Of a DNA stretch of 64,000 bases, positions 24,095 through 35,184 are shown in pieces. Below the pieces are notes generated by a model, which worked only from the letters and a program-made list of their open reading frames with translations, was not told where the DNA came from and ran no database searches. Source of the stretch: Zoroaster sp. YZ-2022 (Eukaryota; Echinodermata; Asteroidea; Forcipulatida; Zoroasteridae); the NCBI GenBank assembly GCA_029582265.1, contig CM055816.1, forward strand, positions 93,793,588 through 93,857,587, given 5' to 3'. A program made the translations under genes and the position numbers. Positions within the stretch are counted from its first letter, which is position 1; every line of letters begins with the position of its first letter.

Positions 24095-24205
24095 ATGTCT
24101 GGGAAATACTCTTTTTTTAGACACCTTTCAGCCAAAATCGTTTCTCCAAGAGGCAGTTAAGAAGTTACAGTGCCTGCATTTCCTCGGTTCAGCCAACGAA
24201 GACAG
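24095..24205 (+). CDS. Candidate duplicated exon (right copy), unknown product
   Basis: Mirror of 23700-23811 and transcribed away from it. The frame containing DTFQPKSFLQEAVKKLQ and HFLGSANEDR reads like real protein and ends at GACAG|GTAAAC. It may be a 5' exon of a gene continuing to the right. No function can be assigned. Confidence 0.3.
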
Positions 24206-24479
24206 GTAAACAAGGGAGAAAATTCAGTGCAAACTTTACAGGTATACGAACAGGAGGAACTCTTGGTCAGGACCTTATCGTAAGTGTACTGTAGATAGGG
24301 TCCTATTATCAGGGCTAGGCGTAGGGCCAAGATCGGATGGAGTCCAGCGTATTGACACTATTTATGGGGCTACGTACCTTCCAGACGCATGCGTGAAGTT
24401 CTACTAGCGCCGAGTCGCAGACTGCAACGCGTGTTCGAAATAAACAAATCTGCCCTTGAACAAGATGGCGCATGGAAAC

Positions 24480-25685
24480 TTTTATTTTATAGTATCTTTT
24501 ACAAGTTCTCTTACAGCTACATGTAGGGCCTATATCGAGCCGCCTGTGAAATGTTATGGTATTATTTTATGTATGATAATCTTTGCTTTTTATTAGGAGT
24601 ACACACTTCAATTCAATCCTTCGTCGGCATGTGGTACAACTTCCAAGTCAACCTGTTATAAAATGTAAGTTTGTTAACCCCTTTGTCAGCTAATTTCCTA
24701 GTTCTAGTTGTTTTGTGTCCTAGATAATTGTCACATACAACAGTTAATACTTTTGGTATAATGTCAGGGGGTGGTGGACGAGGTCAAAAGTAAAGCGCGC
24801 CATCAACGTTGGTACCCTCTCATTCACAAACGAGCAGCATGAGTGTGCGAAGCTCTTCACATACAACAACCATACACTTGTGCACAACCGTACGCTCTGT
24901 GTGTATGCATGTACAGTACACTACACTGCGTCGCCACTGTGTACATGTGTGTGTGTGTGTATGCAGCATACATGTATTACATGTACACATGTACATCACT
25001 GTTAAAATCCAAACCAGTAGTGTTGGGCGATTCCATTCTATTTGCACATTTTGTTTATTCGCAGATTTTGTTTATTCTTACACATATCAAAGAACATTCT
25101 TTGTTCTTTCCATGAAAGAAAAAACTTTGGGGTAGGACGATAAGTTTTTTCAAAATAGATGTTTTTTTGGCAGTGTTTAGGGGTGTCTGCCTTGTAAAAC
25201 TCCCTGGACTGCTTTCAAAAAATGGTTACAGATCGGATCGGGACTCCAGGGTATTGGCACTGATTACAGGGATACCTTTGGTTTGCCCTAGGCCGAGGTA
25301 TGTACCATCTCATTCCAAAAAATCGGTAAATTTTGAACTACTGATTAAGTTATTTTACTACAAAATTTGCTACATGTATTAGAGTGAATATTTTGTACCA
25401 CTACTTGTCAAAGTCTACAACTTTGCTGTTAAATCCATTACTGAAAGTTCCCTTGTAAAATTAACAAAACGCTCCTTGCAATTCCAACAGTAATCCTCAG
25501 TCATTCACGGTCATCCATGCACACTCGGGGTCATCTTGTGTTTTACGGTTTGGGACATGTACATGTTTCAATCCCATTACAAATTCAAGGATGACATTTT
25601 TCATGCGCACAAACATCTTTTCTGTGTGTTTATCTACTACTTTCATGAACCACTTGAACCACCGCTGTGTATGTTTACTTTTTCT
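24480..25685. other. No clear gene
   Basis: Contains GT/AC-rich simple sequence near 24945-24965 and the weak third A-arm copy at 25225-25285. It lies upstream of the SET exons and may hold their promoter or first exon, which I could not identify. Confidence 0.4.
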
Positions 25686-25689
25686 GCAG

Positions 25690-26959
25690 ATTTCCAAGAA
25701 TGAGACTACGTAAAAAAAATACCAGAGATATTTTTACCCCAACCCCGTTTGAGGAAGCAAGAAAATCATGTCTTCTGCAACAAGACCCTGAAGGTTTCGA
25801 ATTACAATTCATCGATAAAACCATAGGTAATCTGTGCTCTTCCAGTTGTACTGCACATGCTGTTAAAATATTTTAGATATTAAATTATTTCTCTTATTTT
25901 TATTTTGTTTTCATTTTAATTTCCAACCAACAGCGATAAACCGCCAACAACAGGAAGGGATTAAAATTTAAAATTTACAAAACAGGCTTATGAAATTCAG
26001 AGATGGCAGGTGTGGCCTAAATACCTCTTAAATGAGCCTCTTTGTGTATTTTAAACTTCTATTATTTAACAAAATTCAAATTTTGTGTAACCTATGTAGG
26101 TCATGGTGTATTCACAACCAAGGACTTTAAAAGTGGAGACTTTCTCCTAGAATACCGAGGGGAGAGTATATCGTATCCAGAGGGTCTGCAGAGGGAAAAG
26201 ACACTTGAACTGTCTCTTGGGAGCTTTCTTTATTTTTATAAAGATCGTCATCATGGAAGGAAATGGTAAGTACTATGTAAAGAAATTTGTGGTTGCATGT
26301 TTTTTCACTCTGCTGGTTTTATGTGATATAATTTGGAATTTGAAGGGCAAGTGTACACTGTAAATAGTCAGTGCACCCTGGATTTTCCATCTTACAGCAT
26401 CTTCCAGAGATTGCAGATTTCAGACTGACAGTATTGTGGTCTTCCAATGTTTTTTTTTTTTTCTAATTTAAGAAGGGGTGGGGTGGGGTTGTTGTTGATG
26501 ATGTTTAAATGTTAGAGCAGTGCTCTATGGCAGACACTCTTATTTTAACCCAGCTTCCTAATTTTAACTCCTGCCATAGCATGCAGTTTCATCAAAATTC
26601 AGACTTGTTCCCAATCTGTTCATTGTCATCTTGCTGTACATATTCTTAAGAAAGAGAATAAACCTACAGAAAAACTGCCTCAAACAGATGAGAGCTTATC
26701 ACTAAAAATACATGGCAAATTTTGTCAATGTTTTTCAACATAATTAATTTTCTAATGTTTTTGTTCAGTGTTGATGCTACAAAATCTACTGGTCACGGCA
26801 GAATGGTAAATGATGCAGTGTGGCCTAACACTAATTGCAAGATGGTGTCTTTCTACGGCTGCCCAAAAGGGGGCACACGTCTCTGCCTTTACGCCATAAA
26901 AGACACCGAAGAAGGTTCAGAGCTGAGGTTTGACTATGGTGTTACAGACCTTCCTTGGC
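25690..26959 (+). CDS. KMT5A-like SET-domain methyltransferase, partial
   Basis: Three phase-consistent exons: 25690-25826, 26100-26265 and 26769-26959, with AG/GT borders. Exon 1 encodes MRLRKKNTRDIF...EEARKSCLLQQ. Exons 2-3 carry the SET core: GHGVFTTKDFKSGDFLLEYR, KCVDATKSTGHGRMVNDAVW, CLYAIKDTEEGSELRFDYGV and LPWR. This is the KMT5A/PR-Set7 class, which monomethylates lysine (histone H4K20 in the founding member). The canonical NHS at the cofactor site is replaced by ND, typical of the expanded invertebrate KMT5A-like paralogues, so activity and substrate are uncertain. First and last exons are not seen; a hAT-like element starts 159 bp after exon 3. Comparable genes may continue into zinc-finger/tyrosine-recombinase parts like those at 43.6 kb. 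Confidence 0.85.
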
Positions 26960-27517
26960 GTAAAAAGCTATGGAAAAATATAGTACTGATCAGTCTTTCC
27001 TGCAGTAAATTACTCTCCCTCAGATTTTAAACTCAGACAAGTTTCTTACAATGAATTATTACAAATGGAAGTTTTCTAGACGTACAAGTCAACTTGTGTT
27101 ATGACATTTATACTCTTCAGGGCTCTCAAAAGTAGCCGGTCACCGGCGGCAAATCGCCGCCTGCGGCAGGTTTTGCCGCCCGCTACTTTCCACCGGATGA
27201 CCAAAAATATTGTTTTCACCTTTCTGTGAACTCTGCAAAAAACTGATTCGCACGCGCTGCGATACGAAGTTTTATTTACCTGAAATCACGTCAAAACTAG
27301 TCAGTTTTCTCAGCGACACCGCCGCAGCCATTATGTATACGCTCCCTTGCGCTTTGTGTAAGCTGTATCCTGATTGGTTAACGATGTTTCCTGTACTGTG
27401 ATTCCATACACTTTTGTCAAACAGTTTGGGATACATTGTATCCATTCATTATTAAAGACTCAAATAGACCGGCTGCGGCACGTATGCTACAAAGAAGTAT
27501 CAAACTAGCTGCTCAGG

Positions 27518-28090
27518 ATGGAATGTTTGCCTATTGTTCACAGTAATTGGATTAGTGGGACCTTAAGTGCTGCTTTATGTCTGCACTGGAGTGTGCACCA
27601 CGATGTGAGTAAAAAAAAGAGGATTTTATTTATAGGGGATGTCCACATTAATTGTTGTCCTAATAAAAAAGTGGTGTTGAAATTGGCTTTGTTGTGTAAT
27701 TATTTTGATGTGCCACCGACCATCCCTCAGCATATCGCCAACATTAACATTTATTTACCCACCGATACCAAGCTTTGTATTACATAAATTTGCCGACAAG
27801 GTGACAGTTTGTTTCAAAAGAAATACATAAAAAGGGAGGTGTTAAGTCGGTCATTGTCGAGTTCTGTAATGATCATGTCATTGGTGGCTGTCAATTTCCG
27901 ATCGGTTCAGTCGCAAGGATCGGCAAGAAATATCTTGATATTCCGGCAACGTCAGTGCCGTACAAACGCGGTTTTCCGCACCGCGGGAAATGTCGTCACG
28001 GCAAAGCGGAGCCGCTTACGGCCTGATAACATGAACATGTTGGTATTCCTGGCAATGAATGCTCGCAAAACTCCCACCCCACCAAAGTGA
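27518..28090 (+). pseudogene. hAT transposase remnant (C-terminal dimerisation region)
   Basis: Near the 3' end one frame reads KKYLDIPATSVP and, after a frame change, another reads TAGNVVTAKRSRLRPDNMNM followed by LVFLAMN. These are the hallmarks of the hAT C-terminal dimerisation domain. The stretch ends at a stop at 28090. The upstream catalytic part is too decayed to identify. The frame break lies between about 27955 and 27990. Confidence 0.7.
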
Positions 28091-28561
28091 ACATGATTTA
28101 TAACTTATCATTAAGTAACAATCAGTACACCGCAACCGATTTTGAACGAGAAATATTGGGTTCTGAAAATAATCTTAATTCTTAAAATCGTTGTTTAGTA
28201 GCAGCAGTTGTTGTTTTTAATTATTCCTAGCTAGGTCTCTTATAAATTCATTCTTTCAGGAAACAAGGTTTATTGAAATTTAAACTAAAGTTCATTGTGA
28301 TAGAAACAAATTAACATTGAAGTTCTGGTTTTATATTCGTAATATTTTGCAGTTTGTTAGTTTCGTAATATTAAAAAAAAAATTACTACGCAAAGTCATG
28401 TCCTTATCCAAAGCCAACATAACTTACGGATATCCTTATTTAGAAGGCAGGGGCGCGGCATGCACAACGAGTTAGTTCCGCCCACATCGCCTTTGATCGA
28501 CCAATGACATTCTTCAACACGTGTTTTGTGACATGAATGTCCATGTCAACTTGCTATATGC

Positions 28562-28777
28562 ATGCGCTCTGATCACACACATACCTGTACTTCTGACACG
28601 TACACAGTCACGTATACGTGGGCCGCTGAATGTAGCTCGCTGTATGATGCACCAGCCGTGCGTGCAGAAAAAGCGACAGAGAGGCACGCTAGATGCGTGG
28701 ATTACGGGGAAAAGGCCGAATACTCAGATGAACACTCAGATTTGTCTGATTTTTCAGATACAGACTCAGAGTGTTGA
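28562..28777 (+). other. Short acidic-tailed ORF of unknown status
   Basis: A 71-codon frame ending in an acidic Ser/Asp-rich tail (DLSDFSDTDSEC). It lies inside the hAT-like element, just left of the SINE target duplication. I do not recognise it; it may be chance. Confidence 0.25.
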
Positions 28778-28791
28778 ATAAAAGTACCAGT

Positions 28792-29115
28792 TGTTGTTGT
28801 CCTCTTTCGGCTGTTAGAGGTCGCCACAGCGGATCATGATCCGCATATTTGATTTGGCATAGGTTTTACGCCGGATGCCCTTTCCTGACGCAGCCCTCCC
28901 ATTTATCCGGGCTTGGGACCGGCACTAAGCATGCACTGGCTTGTACATCCCCAGTGGCTGGGTTCAATTCGGCCCTCGCAGCAATTATGGTAAAGTGTCT
29001 TGCTCAATGACACAAGCACCATGGTCGCGGCAAGGCTTCGAACCCACACACTTTGACGACTCAGCCATCAGAACACAAATCTGATGCACTAAACCGCTCG
29101 ACTATAGCACCCCAC
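28792..29115 (-). mobile_element. SINE with 17-bp target-site duplication
   Basis: Flanked by TGAATAAAAGTACCAGT at 28775-28791 and 29116-29132. On the minus strand it begins with a tRNA-like head (GTCGAGCGGTTTAG; GGTTCGAAGCC). A core contains CATTGAGCAAGACACTTTA. A long LINE-like tail contains GGATAAATGGGAGGGCTGCG and ends GACAACAACAAC. The perfect long duplication shows recent retroposition by LINE machinery. Confidence 0.93.
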
Positions 29116-29382
29116 TGAATAAAAGTACCAGTACGATCAATAATTCTGCTATTTAAGTCAGAGGGATTAGATGATCTCAAGAGTTAGATACATGTGGGCC
29201 TATCTTCAGATTTACGTTTTTTTTTAATTTTTTTTTATTCAAACTGATTTTGTTGAGTTCTTAAACATATTTTCAGAGACTGAAGTGAACATGTTGAGTG
29301 TGTTAAAACTTTTTAATCCAAAGTTCATCAGAGACTGGCTCCATACATTCATCCCATTAGCCTAGGCATACCAAATTTACTT

Positions 29383-29437
29383 TACTACAGGGGGCATCCC
29401 AGGAGGAAGCTTAGCATCTTGGGATGCCCCTGTAGTA
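29383..29437. repeat. Short palindromic hairpin
   Basis: TACTACAGGGGGCATCCCA (29383-29401) pairs with TGGGATGCCCCTGTAGTA (29420-29437) around an 18-nt loop, with one bulged G. Confidence 0.85.
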
Positions 29438-30126
29438 CAAGTTACCATGCACTTAAATTGACCAATTACCATTTAACCAAGATTTGATTAAATGGAAAAG
29501 AAGAGTTGAAACAGAAATAACTTAAAACAATAAAACATTTATTTTAACAACGGAACTAAAATTACCAGTGTGTCTTCTTGTGATTCTAGTCTACTGTTCA
29601 CTATACTACAATAAAGATACAGTTTTTCATGGAATTGATTTTTTTCTCATTTTGTCTTATTCTTGCCTCAGTCTGGAAAGTGTACTTCAGACTCTTCATT
29701 TTTTCTGTTTTCCATGGGTTGGAAATAACCCTCCAAATGCCTCTTGAGGGCCTCAAACATGCACCTCAGAGAGTACAATTTTCAATTTTTTTCCCGGGGG
29801 AGGGCCGCCGGACCCCGCCTTTCCCGGAACGCTTTGCCCATTTGTCTGCACCCTCTTACTTTCTTTCTGTTACCCTCCTACTCCTCTAAACTTTGAGAGC
29901 CCTGCTCTTACCTCAAGTTTGATCACATTTGACTAGTGTAACATGCTAAAGTTTGCCTTTTTCGATAGGCTATTGCTAATTTATAATAATAATAAAACAA
30001 TATAATGAGAAGTTAGTTTTAAAGTGTATCTTTAGATACTGTAAAAAAAAAAGACAAGATTACCTAATGGCAGTGAGCCTTTGTGAAGTAAAACTTGTCA
30101 TAGTGCCTCTTCAAGGAATGAACTGA

Positions 30127-31176
30127 GCTGTTAAAAATGTTTTTTGCAACAGTGAAAGTAACAATATAGATAGTAGCGTGTATAAAAAACTATGTAAAGA
30201 CTTTCATACATCAACCTCTACCAATTGGAAACAACGCGTCGATATGCACAGCGATGGATTAGGTACCGCTTATTTTTGGAGAAATATTGGCAAAAGATAC
30301 GATCCAGTACCCGGACACAACTACGACCATTCTATTTTAAATCCCAACACTAGCCCCATTCCTCTCAACAATCTCGGTTCAAACTTTGAAGCGAGTGAAA
30401 AAAGAATGGCTTTTGACGACGGTGTGCATAATCGTAAAGAACATACGATTAGAGTAGGTTACATTTTACAATCCGATAGCGTACTTTTAGCGTATACAAA
30501 ATTTATATTGTCTTTAAAATTAGCGCAAGGTTTTACGAGTGTTGGTACGGAACGAATTAACGATTCAATAAGAACGTATGTTTACGCGATTTTAGGAGCT
30601 CAATCGCAAGCGAAAACTTCTTTTTTAGCGGGTGGTACCGGTTTAGACGCGCAGCGTGAATTTATAAATATAACTGAAACCGAAATTGATTCTCCGGTTG
30701 ATTTACAATCTTCTATTCAACGTTATCAAGATGTTTTGCAATACGCTCGTTCACAATTAAATTTTGCTATAGGAGAAAATGTATACATGATGCCTAGCGA
30801 TATGAATTTACGAATAGGGTCGTACGCTGGATACAATAATAATTTATTAATCGCGACGCGTGATCACGATCTCTCTTTAGGTTCAAATTTAGATTTAAAT
30901 TCAGAACCCGCCCCTCCTGCTCCCCCTATTTTAGATTATTCGCCACCACTAATCACAAAACACGTAGAAGAAGATAGCGTTAGTTCTTCCACACATGATG
31001 TCAACGAACCAAACATCTCTAACGAAATAAAAGAAGACAGCGCTAACGAAATAAAAGAAGACAGCGCTAACGAAATAAAAGAAGACGGTTCTCATAGTGA
31101 AGAAAAAAATTCTTTAATACTCGGTTTTGCTATTTTAACTGGACTAGGTATTATGATTTACGAATTGTTATTTTAG
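30127..31176 (+). pseudogene. Putative virion protein with C-terminal membrane anchor, start missing
   Basis: An open frame from 30127 to a TAG at 31174-31176, about 349 codons, with no ATG near its left edge. The element therefore appears truncated inside this gene. Content: a conserved-looking globular part (DGLGTAYFWRNIGKRYDPVP, NPNTSPIPLNNLGSNF, KEHTIRVGYIL, QRYQDVLQYARSQL), then a Pro- and acid-rich linker with a threefold NEIKEDSA repeat, then a hydrophobic helix (LILGFAILTGLGIMIYELLF) at the very C-terminus. It is probably a minor capsid or membrane-associated virion protein. The assignment rests on its place in the capsid gene cluster and not on a recognised fold. Confidence 0.6.
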
Positions 31177-32620
31177 AGTTTTGCGGATGTATGTTAAAAT
31201 TAAAACACCAACCGCGGTCAAGGTTAACCATAAATGTTGCGCCGCGTACGCTACTACGCTAGAAGCCGTTTTAAATAACCAACTTATAATCGATCCGATA
31301 ATAGCGGGTAAAGCGGCTAAAGCTTTCGCTCCCAGTTTAGCTAATACATTCGTAAAGTTTTTTAACATTTTTTGTATCCACTCGCTTATACCACTATCTG
31401 ATGGAGTTGGCGGAATTGGTGGTGGTGTGGGTGTGGGTGGTGTGGGTGTGGGTGTGGGTGGTGTGGGTGGTGGGTGGTGGTGTGGGTTTTGGCTTCGGTA
31501 AAACTGAACTCGCGGTATTAACGATTGTATCGACGATAGCGAAAATAGCCATACCAATCGCCGTTAATATAGTAACGATCTTTATACCACGTTTTTTAAA
31601 TAAGCCTTTAATTTTTTCACTTAATGTGCGTTTTCTTCCATTTATCGCGACTAACGATTCTTCATTTTCTTTTAAAAGGTTAGATAATTTTCTTTTAAAA
31701 TCTTCTATAGATTCTTTAACCATCGCTATTTCATCTTTTCGGCTTGCTCTTTCTTTACGTAGTGAATCCATCGCATTTTCATCTTCTATCGTATTTTCGT
31801 TGATTATTTGGTCGATGATATCTATTTGTTTTTTATTTAAACTATATATAAACAATAATTCTAAGAACGTGCCTGGTTTCGTTTTTAAACTTTTACTAAC
31901 GCTCTGCAAGGTTCTTAGATCGTGACTATGTTCACGATCCGGGTTTTCTGAAAGAACGCTTATTGTATTTTCGTTAGCTTCTACCGTTTCGCTAATCAAT
32001 CGCGTGAACTCGGCAGGCTCTACCGTTGTCGGCGCTCCTTCTTTGCGATAAACCGTTTCATCAACAACAACGGTAGGTTCCAACGGTATAGGTTGCCTTT
32101 GCGCTCCTTCCACCACATCAAAATTATCGTTTATTACTTTTTGTTCGCGCGGTAGTAATGGTTTTTGTTTATAATCGGTTATACCTAAATCTAATCTTAC
32201 AAAATCGATGCCGTAATTACTACTGAGAGTAGATAACTTTTTAAATTTACTTTTATCTTTTAAATTAGTTAAAACTAAATTTTTTCTACCTTTTTGAAAA
32301 ACTAATAATTTTTTTTAATCTATTTTAAATTTAGAGTAGTCTTTCACAACCGGTTTGTACCCTATGCTCGCATAAAAATCATCAACGTATATTTTAGTTA
32401 GCTCTTTTCTTTTCTTTGCAGTACCGCTATCTTTTATTTCTTTATCTCTTTCTTCTTCTCTTCCTCGTTGTTGTTCTCTTTCTATTTGGATGTCTAAGTT
32501 TCTTTCTATTTATTTTTCTTCCTCGCTATTGAAAAAAGTTGTTATTTCATCATCTTCGTCATCGGTAAACATTTCATCATCTTTTAAATCTTCCATCGGA
32601 ATATCACCTCCTTCCGCCAT
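31168..32620 (-). pseudogene. Large membrane-associated viral protein, broken
   Basis: Starts at the ATG at 32620 (MAEGGDIPMEDLKDDEMF). The same frame continues to 31394 through two in-frame TAA codons (32512-32510 and 32317-32315). It has an acidic N-terminus, a charged helical middle (DEIAMVKESIEDFKRKLSNL) and a hydrophobic helix (IVTILTAIGMAIFAIV). A Pro/Thr tract encoded by a GGTGTG repeat (31415-31490) follows; there the frame shifts into the frame of the last ~75 aa (SEWIQKMLKNFTNVLAKLGA to LILTYIRKTL, ending at 31168). That last module is nearly identical to the end of the neighbouring gene at 32635-33135. It is convergent with the upstream + gene. Product unknown; a virion or membrane-remodelling role is only inferred. 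Confidence 0.6.
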
Positions 32621-32634
32621 TTTATAATTACTTT

Positions 32635-33135
32635 TTATATTTTTTGGAGTTTTCGTCTCACATAAGTTAAAATTAAAATGCCAACCGCCACTAAGGTTAA
32701 CCATAAATGTTGAGCCGCGTATGCTACTACGCTAGAAGCCGTTTTAAATAACCAACTTATAATCGATCCGATAATGGCTGGTAAAGCGGCTAAAGCTTTC
32801 GCTCCTAGTTTAGCTAACATATTTGCAAAGTTTTTTAACGTTTTTTGTATCCACTCGCTTGCACCACCACCACTAGGTGGAATTGGTGGAGGTGGTAAAA
32901 CTGAACTCGCGGCATTTGATTCTTTTTGTATTTTTTCGTTTAAATAATCTAGATATTTTAATCGCTTTTTACTAAATTCATCTCTAGCTTTCGAAAGATG
33001 TTCCAACGCTAAATCGTGTCTTTTGCGTTCTTGCGATGCGTCGCTGCTACGCAAATTACTAAATAGAGCATTACTTCCTGTAAATGCTAACGCGTTAATT
33101 ACCGCACCTCCAACCATCATCGCTATAGATACCAT
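32635..33135 (-). CDS. Small double-hydrophobic viral protein (paralogous C-terminal module)
   Basis: An intact 166-aa frame. The N-terminal hydrophobic segment MMVGGAVINALAFTGSNALF is followed by a basic coiled-coil-like stretch (ALEHLSKARDEFSKKRLKYL) and a Pro/Gly linker. The module SEWIQKTLKNFANMLAKLGA follows, then two hydrophobic helices (ALPAIIGSIISWLF; WLTLVAVGILILTYVR). The final ~75 codons match those at 31168-31400 almost base for base, pointing to recent duplication or gene conversion. It lies directly upstream of, and divergent from, the capsid gene. Possibly a minor capsid or membrane protein; no family is recognised with confidence. Confidence 0.6.
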   Translation of the reverse strand: MVSIAMMVGGAVINALAFTGSNALFSNLRSSDASQERKRHDLALEHLSKARDEFSKKRLKYLDYLNEKIQKESNAASSVLPPPPIPPSGGGASEWIQKTLKNFANMLAKLGAKALAALPAIIGSIISWLFKTASSVVAYAAQHLWLTLVAVGILILTYVRRKLQKI

Positions 33136-33231
33136 TTATATTTAACAACAAAACAATTTGTTTATTATTTATTCACAAATTCAAGAGGTTTTACTTTTTT
33201 ATAAAATATTTTATATTTACAGGTATAAAAT

Positions 33232-34509
33232 ATGACTAATAATATGTACGGAGATACGCTCGATCCATACAGGAGAATAAGAGAACCGAGAGGTGTGAAA
33301 GGTTTGCGTCAAAAAGTCGTCATCACAAATAATCCGAGCACCATTACCGAAAATCAATTGTTGACGGTTCGTTTTCCAAATTTAGCAATGAACGACGTTA
33401 TCGTCCCCAATACAACTCGATTGGCTTTCAATATAGAACTCGTTTCAACGGATGATGAAAATAGAACGTTGGTACAAAATATAGGTAGAGCGATCGTAAA
33501 ACATATAATTATTAAAATGGAAGGAAATGAAATATTTTCATTAGACGACGCGGATGTATTCAATTGTTACAAAGACGAATGGTTAACTAAAGATCAACGC
33601 GAAAATTTAGCGTATCAAGGAATCGAAAATACAAACGTAACTAAATTGCGAATAGACGCTAGCGATAAAGTTCCCGCGGGTAACGGAGGAAAAAATTAAG
33701 CTATCGCGGACGCTTATAAAAATAGATATTACATTCCGCTGGATTTTGAATTGTTGACCGATCATCAACCTTACTATCAGTCGGGCATCGGAGATCGATT
33801 GACTTACGAACTCGTGTTTAATAAATTTTCTAGCGTGATTAAAAGCACCGGCGATGACGCGAAATATATCATAAGCGGAATTTCTTTAGAATTTGAAGTA
33901 GTTCATATGCCGGAACTCGCTCGAACGATTAAAAATCAATACAACAATAGAATGAGTATATTATTCGATCGTGTACTGAGACAGAGCGTGACTCCGTACA
34001 ACAAAAGCGATACAATGTGGAATATAAATTTAAATACTCCCGCAAAAAGTATGAAAGGAATATTGTTTTTATTCAGAGAACCCACCGCGAAAGAAAGCAA
34101 TAAATTTTATAATCCAAAAATCGAAAAAGTTTCAATTACGATCGAAGGCGTTCCTAACCAACTCTACGCGCATGGAATGAAAAGGTATCAACATTGGGAA
34201 GAGATTTCAAAATATTTCGGCGATTCGAAACAACAACACGCTATACAAGTCGTACAAGCTCTAAATTTATCAAACGTTAAACAAGCTGATTATTTACTCC
34301 AACGATACGGTTTATTTTTAGATTTAAGAACTACCACCGACAATAAATTACACGGAAGCGGAAGACGAGTACAAAACTTATCCGAAGGAATTACTATTCA
34401 AATTGAAAAAGAAGCGGAAGCTGCGGGTGAACTAAACATGTATACTTTTATTATCATGGACGCGCAACTAAATATAAGAAACGGGCGTTTTGAATCTGTC
34501 GATTATTAA
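33232..34509 (+). pseudogene. Major capsid protein of the Polinton-like element, one in-frame stop
   Basis: A single frame of 426 codons ending at a TAA (34507-34509), interrupted only by a TAA at 33697-33699. The N-terminal part has VVITNNPSTITENQLLTVRF and FPNLAMNDVIVPNTTRLAFN. After the break come YYIPLDFELLTDH, GDRLTYELVFNKFS, DTMWNINLNTPAKSMKGILF and IEGVPNQLYAHG. The β-rich pattern and its position directly before the packaging ATPase fit a jelly-roll major capsid protein of Polinton-like viruses. No frameshift is present, so the gene is otherwise well preserved. Apart from the stop this is the least degraded structural gene. Confidence 0.75.
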
Positions 34510-34571
34510 AATTAGAGACTCAATTTAAACGATAGCGTGATATTTAAAAAAACGCCTAATATTAAAAGAAA

Positions 34572-35168
34572 ATGTTACCTAAATATCCACACGCCGCATT
34601 AATTTGCGGACAAACGGGGTGCGGAAAAACTGAATTTGTTTTAAATTTATTAGAAAAAGAATATTTTAAAAATATTGTTATACTATGCCCCACCATCTTC
34701 GACAACGATACGTACAAAAATAGAAAATGGGTTCTAAACGACAATAACGTACACGTTAACGATTTAAACGACATATCGCTGAATAGGGCTATACAAATTT
34801 ATAGCGACGCTTTCAAATCTGAGGAAACGTTGTTTATTATAGACGATTGCAGCGCTAATAAACAGTTGCATTATAAAAAATACGACGAGAATAATAAATT
34901 GGCTTTTAGCGGAAGACACGTTAAACACAGCTGTTGGATTCTTTCGCAAAAATATAATAGCGTATTGAAAGATTTTAGAGAACAACTCAAATGGGTGTGT
35001 TTATTTTATTGTAAAGATAGAGACTCGTACGAGAATTGTCTTAGAGAAAATGATGTTATTCCAACTGCTGAGCTACGAGAGCGAGCGCGCGAGCAACTAA
35101 AACGAGTTCTACATCGCAAGTTGATTTTAAAAACGGATCAGCCTACCGATTATGAAATACGCGACTAA
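34572..35168 (+). CDS. Genome-packaging ATPase (A32/FtsK-HerA type)
   Basis: An intact 198-aa frame starting 62 bp after the capsid gene. Walker A is GQTGCGKT at residues 13-20; Walker B is LFIIDDCSA near residue 92. SGRHVKHSCWILSQKYNSVL and a basic C-terminus follow. The small size and placement next to the capsid gene match the ATPase that drives DNA into Polinton, PLV and adintovirus capsids. ATP-binding residues are present and no break is seen. Confidence 0.85.
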   Translation: MLPKYPHAALICGQTGCGKTEFVLNLLEKEYFKNIVILCPTIFDNDTYKNRKWVLNDNNVHVNDLNDISLNRAIQIYSDAFKSEETLFIIDDCSANKQLHYKKYDENNKLAFSGRHVKHSCWILSQKYNSVLKDFREQLKWVCLFYCKDRDSYENCLRENDVIPTAELRERAREQLKRVLHRKLILKTDQPTDYEIRD

Positions 35169-35184
35169 GGTCGTGAGCGATCCC

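Larger units (their letters stand above)
22722..24474. repeat. Nested inverted duplications (A B ... B' C ... C' A')
   Basis: Three pairs of inverted arms are interleaved. A is 22722-22854 with 24318-24474. B is 22855-23098 with 23392-23611. C is 23615-23925 with 23987-24290. C/C' are about 90% alike with a 61-bp centre; B/B' have a 293-bp centre. A third, weaker A-like copy lies at about 25225-25285 (GGGACTCCAGGGTATTGGCA). The layout implies at least two inverted duplication events, or a foldback element nested in another. Confidence 0.85.
27118..29904. mobile_element. hAT-like DNA transposon, 5-bp target duplication, degenerate
   Basis: Ends CAGGGCTCTCAAA and TTTGAGAGCCCTG are inverted. 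CTCTT flanks both sides (27113-27117 and 29905-29909). CAGGG-type ends and the transposase remnant point to hAT; the 5-bp rather than 8-bp duplication fits the hAT5-like branch. The interior is decayed and carries a later SINE. Confidence 0.8.

Noticed and set aside
24809..25135. ORFs on both strands with His/Cys/Val-rich products
   Set aside because: They follow GT/AC simple sequence; several overlapping frames are equally open.
31181..31925. Plus-strand ORFs rich in Gly/Val/Trp
   Set aside because: Shadow frames of the minus-strand membrane protein and its GGTGTG repeat.
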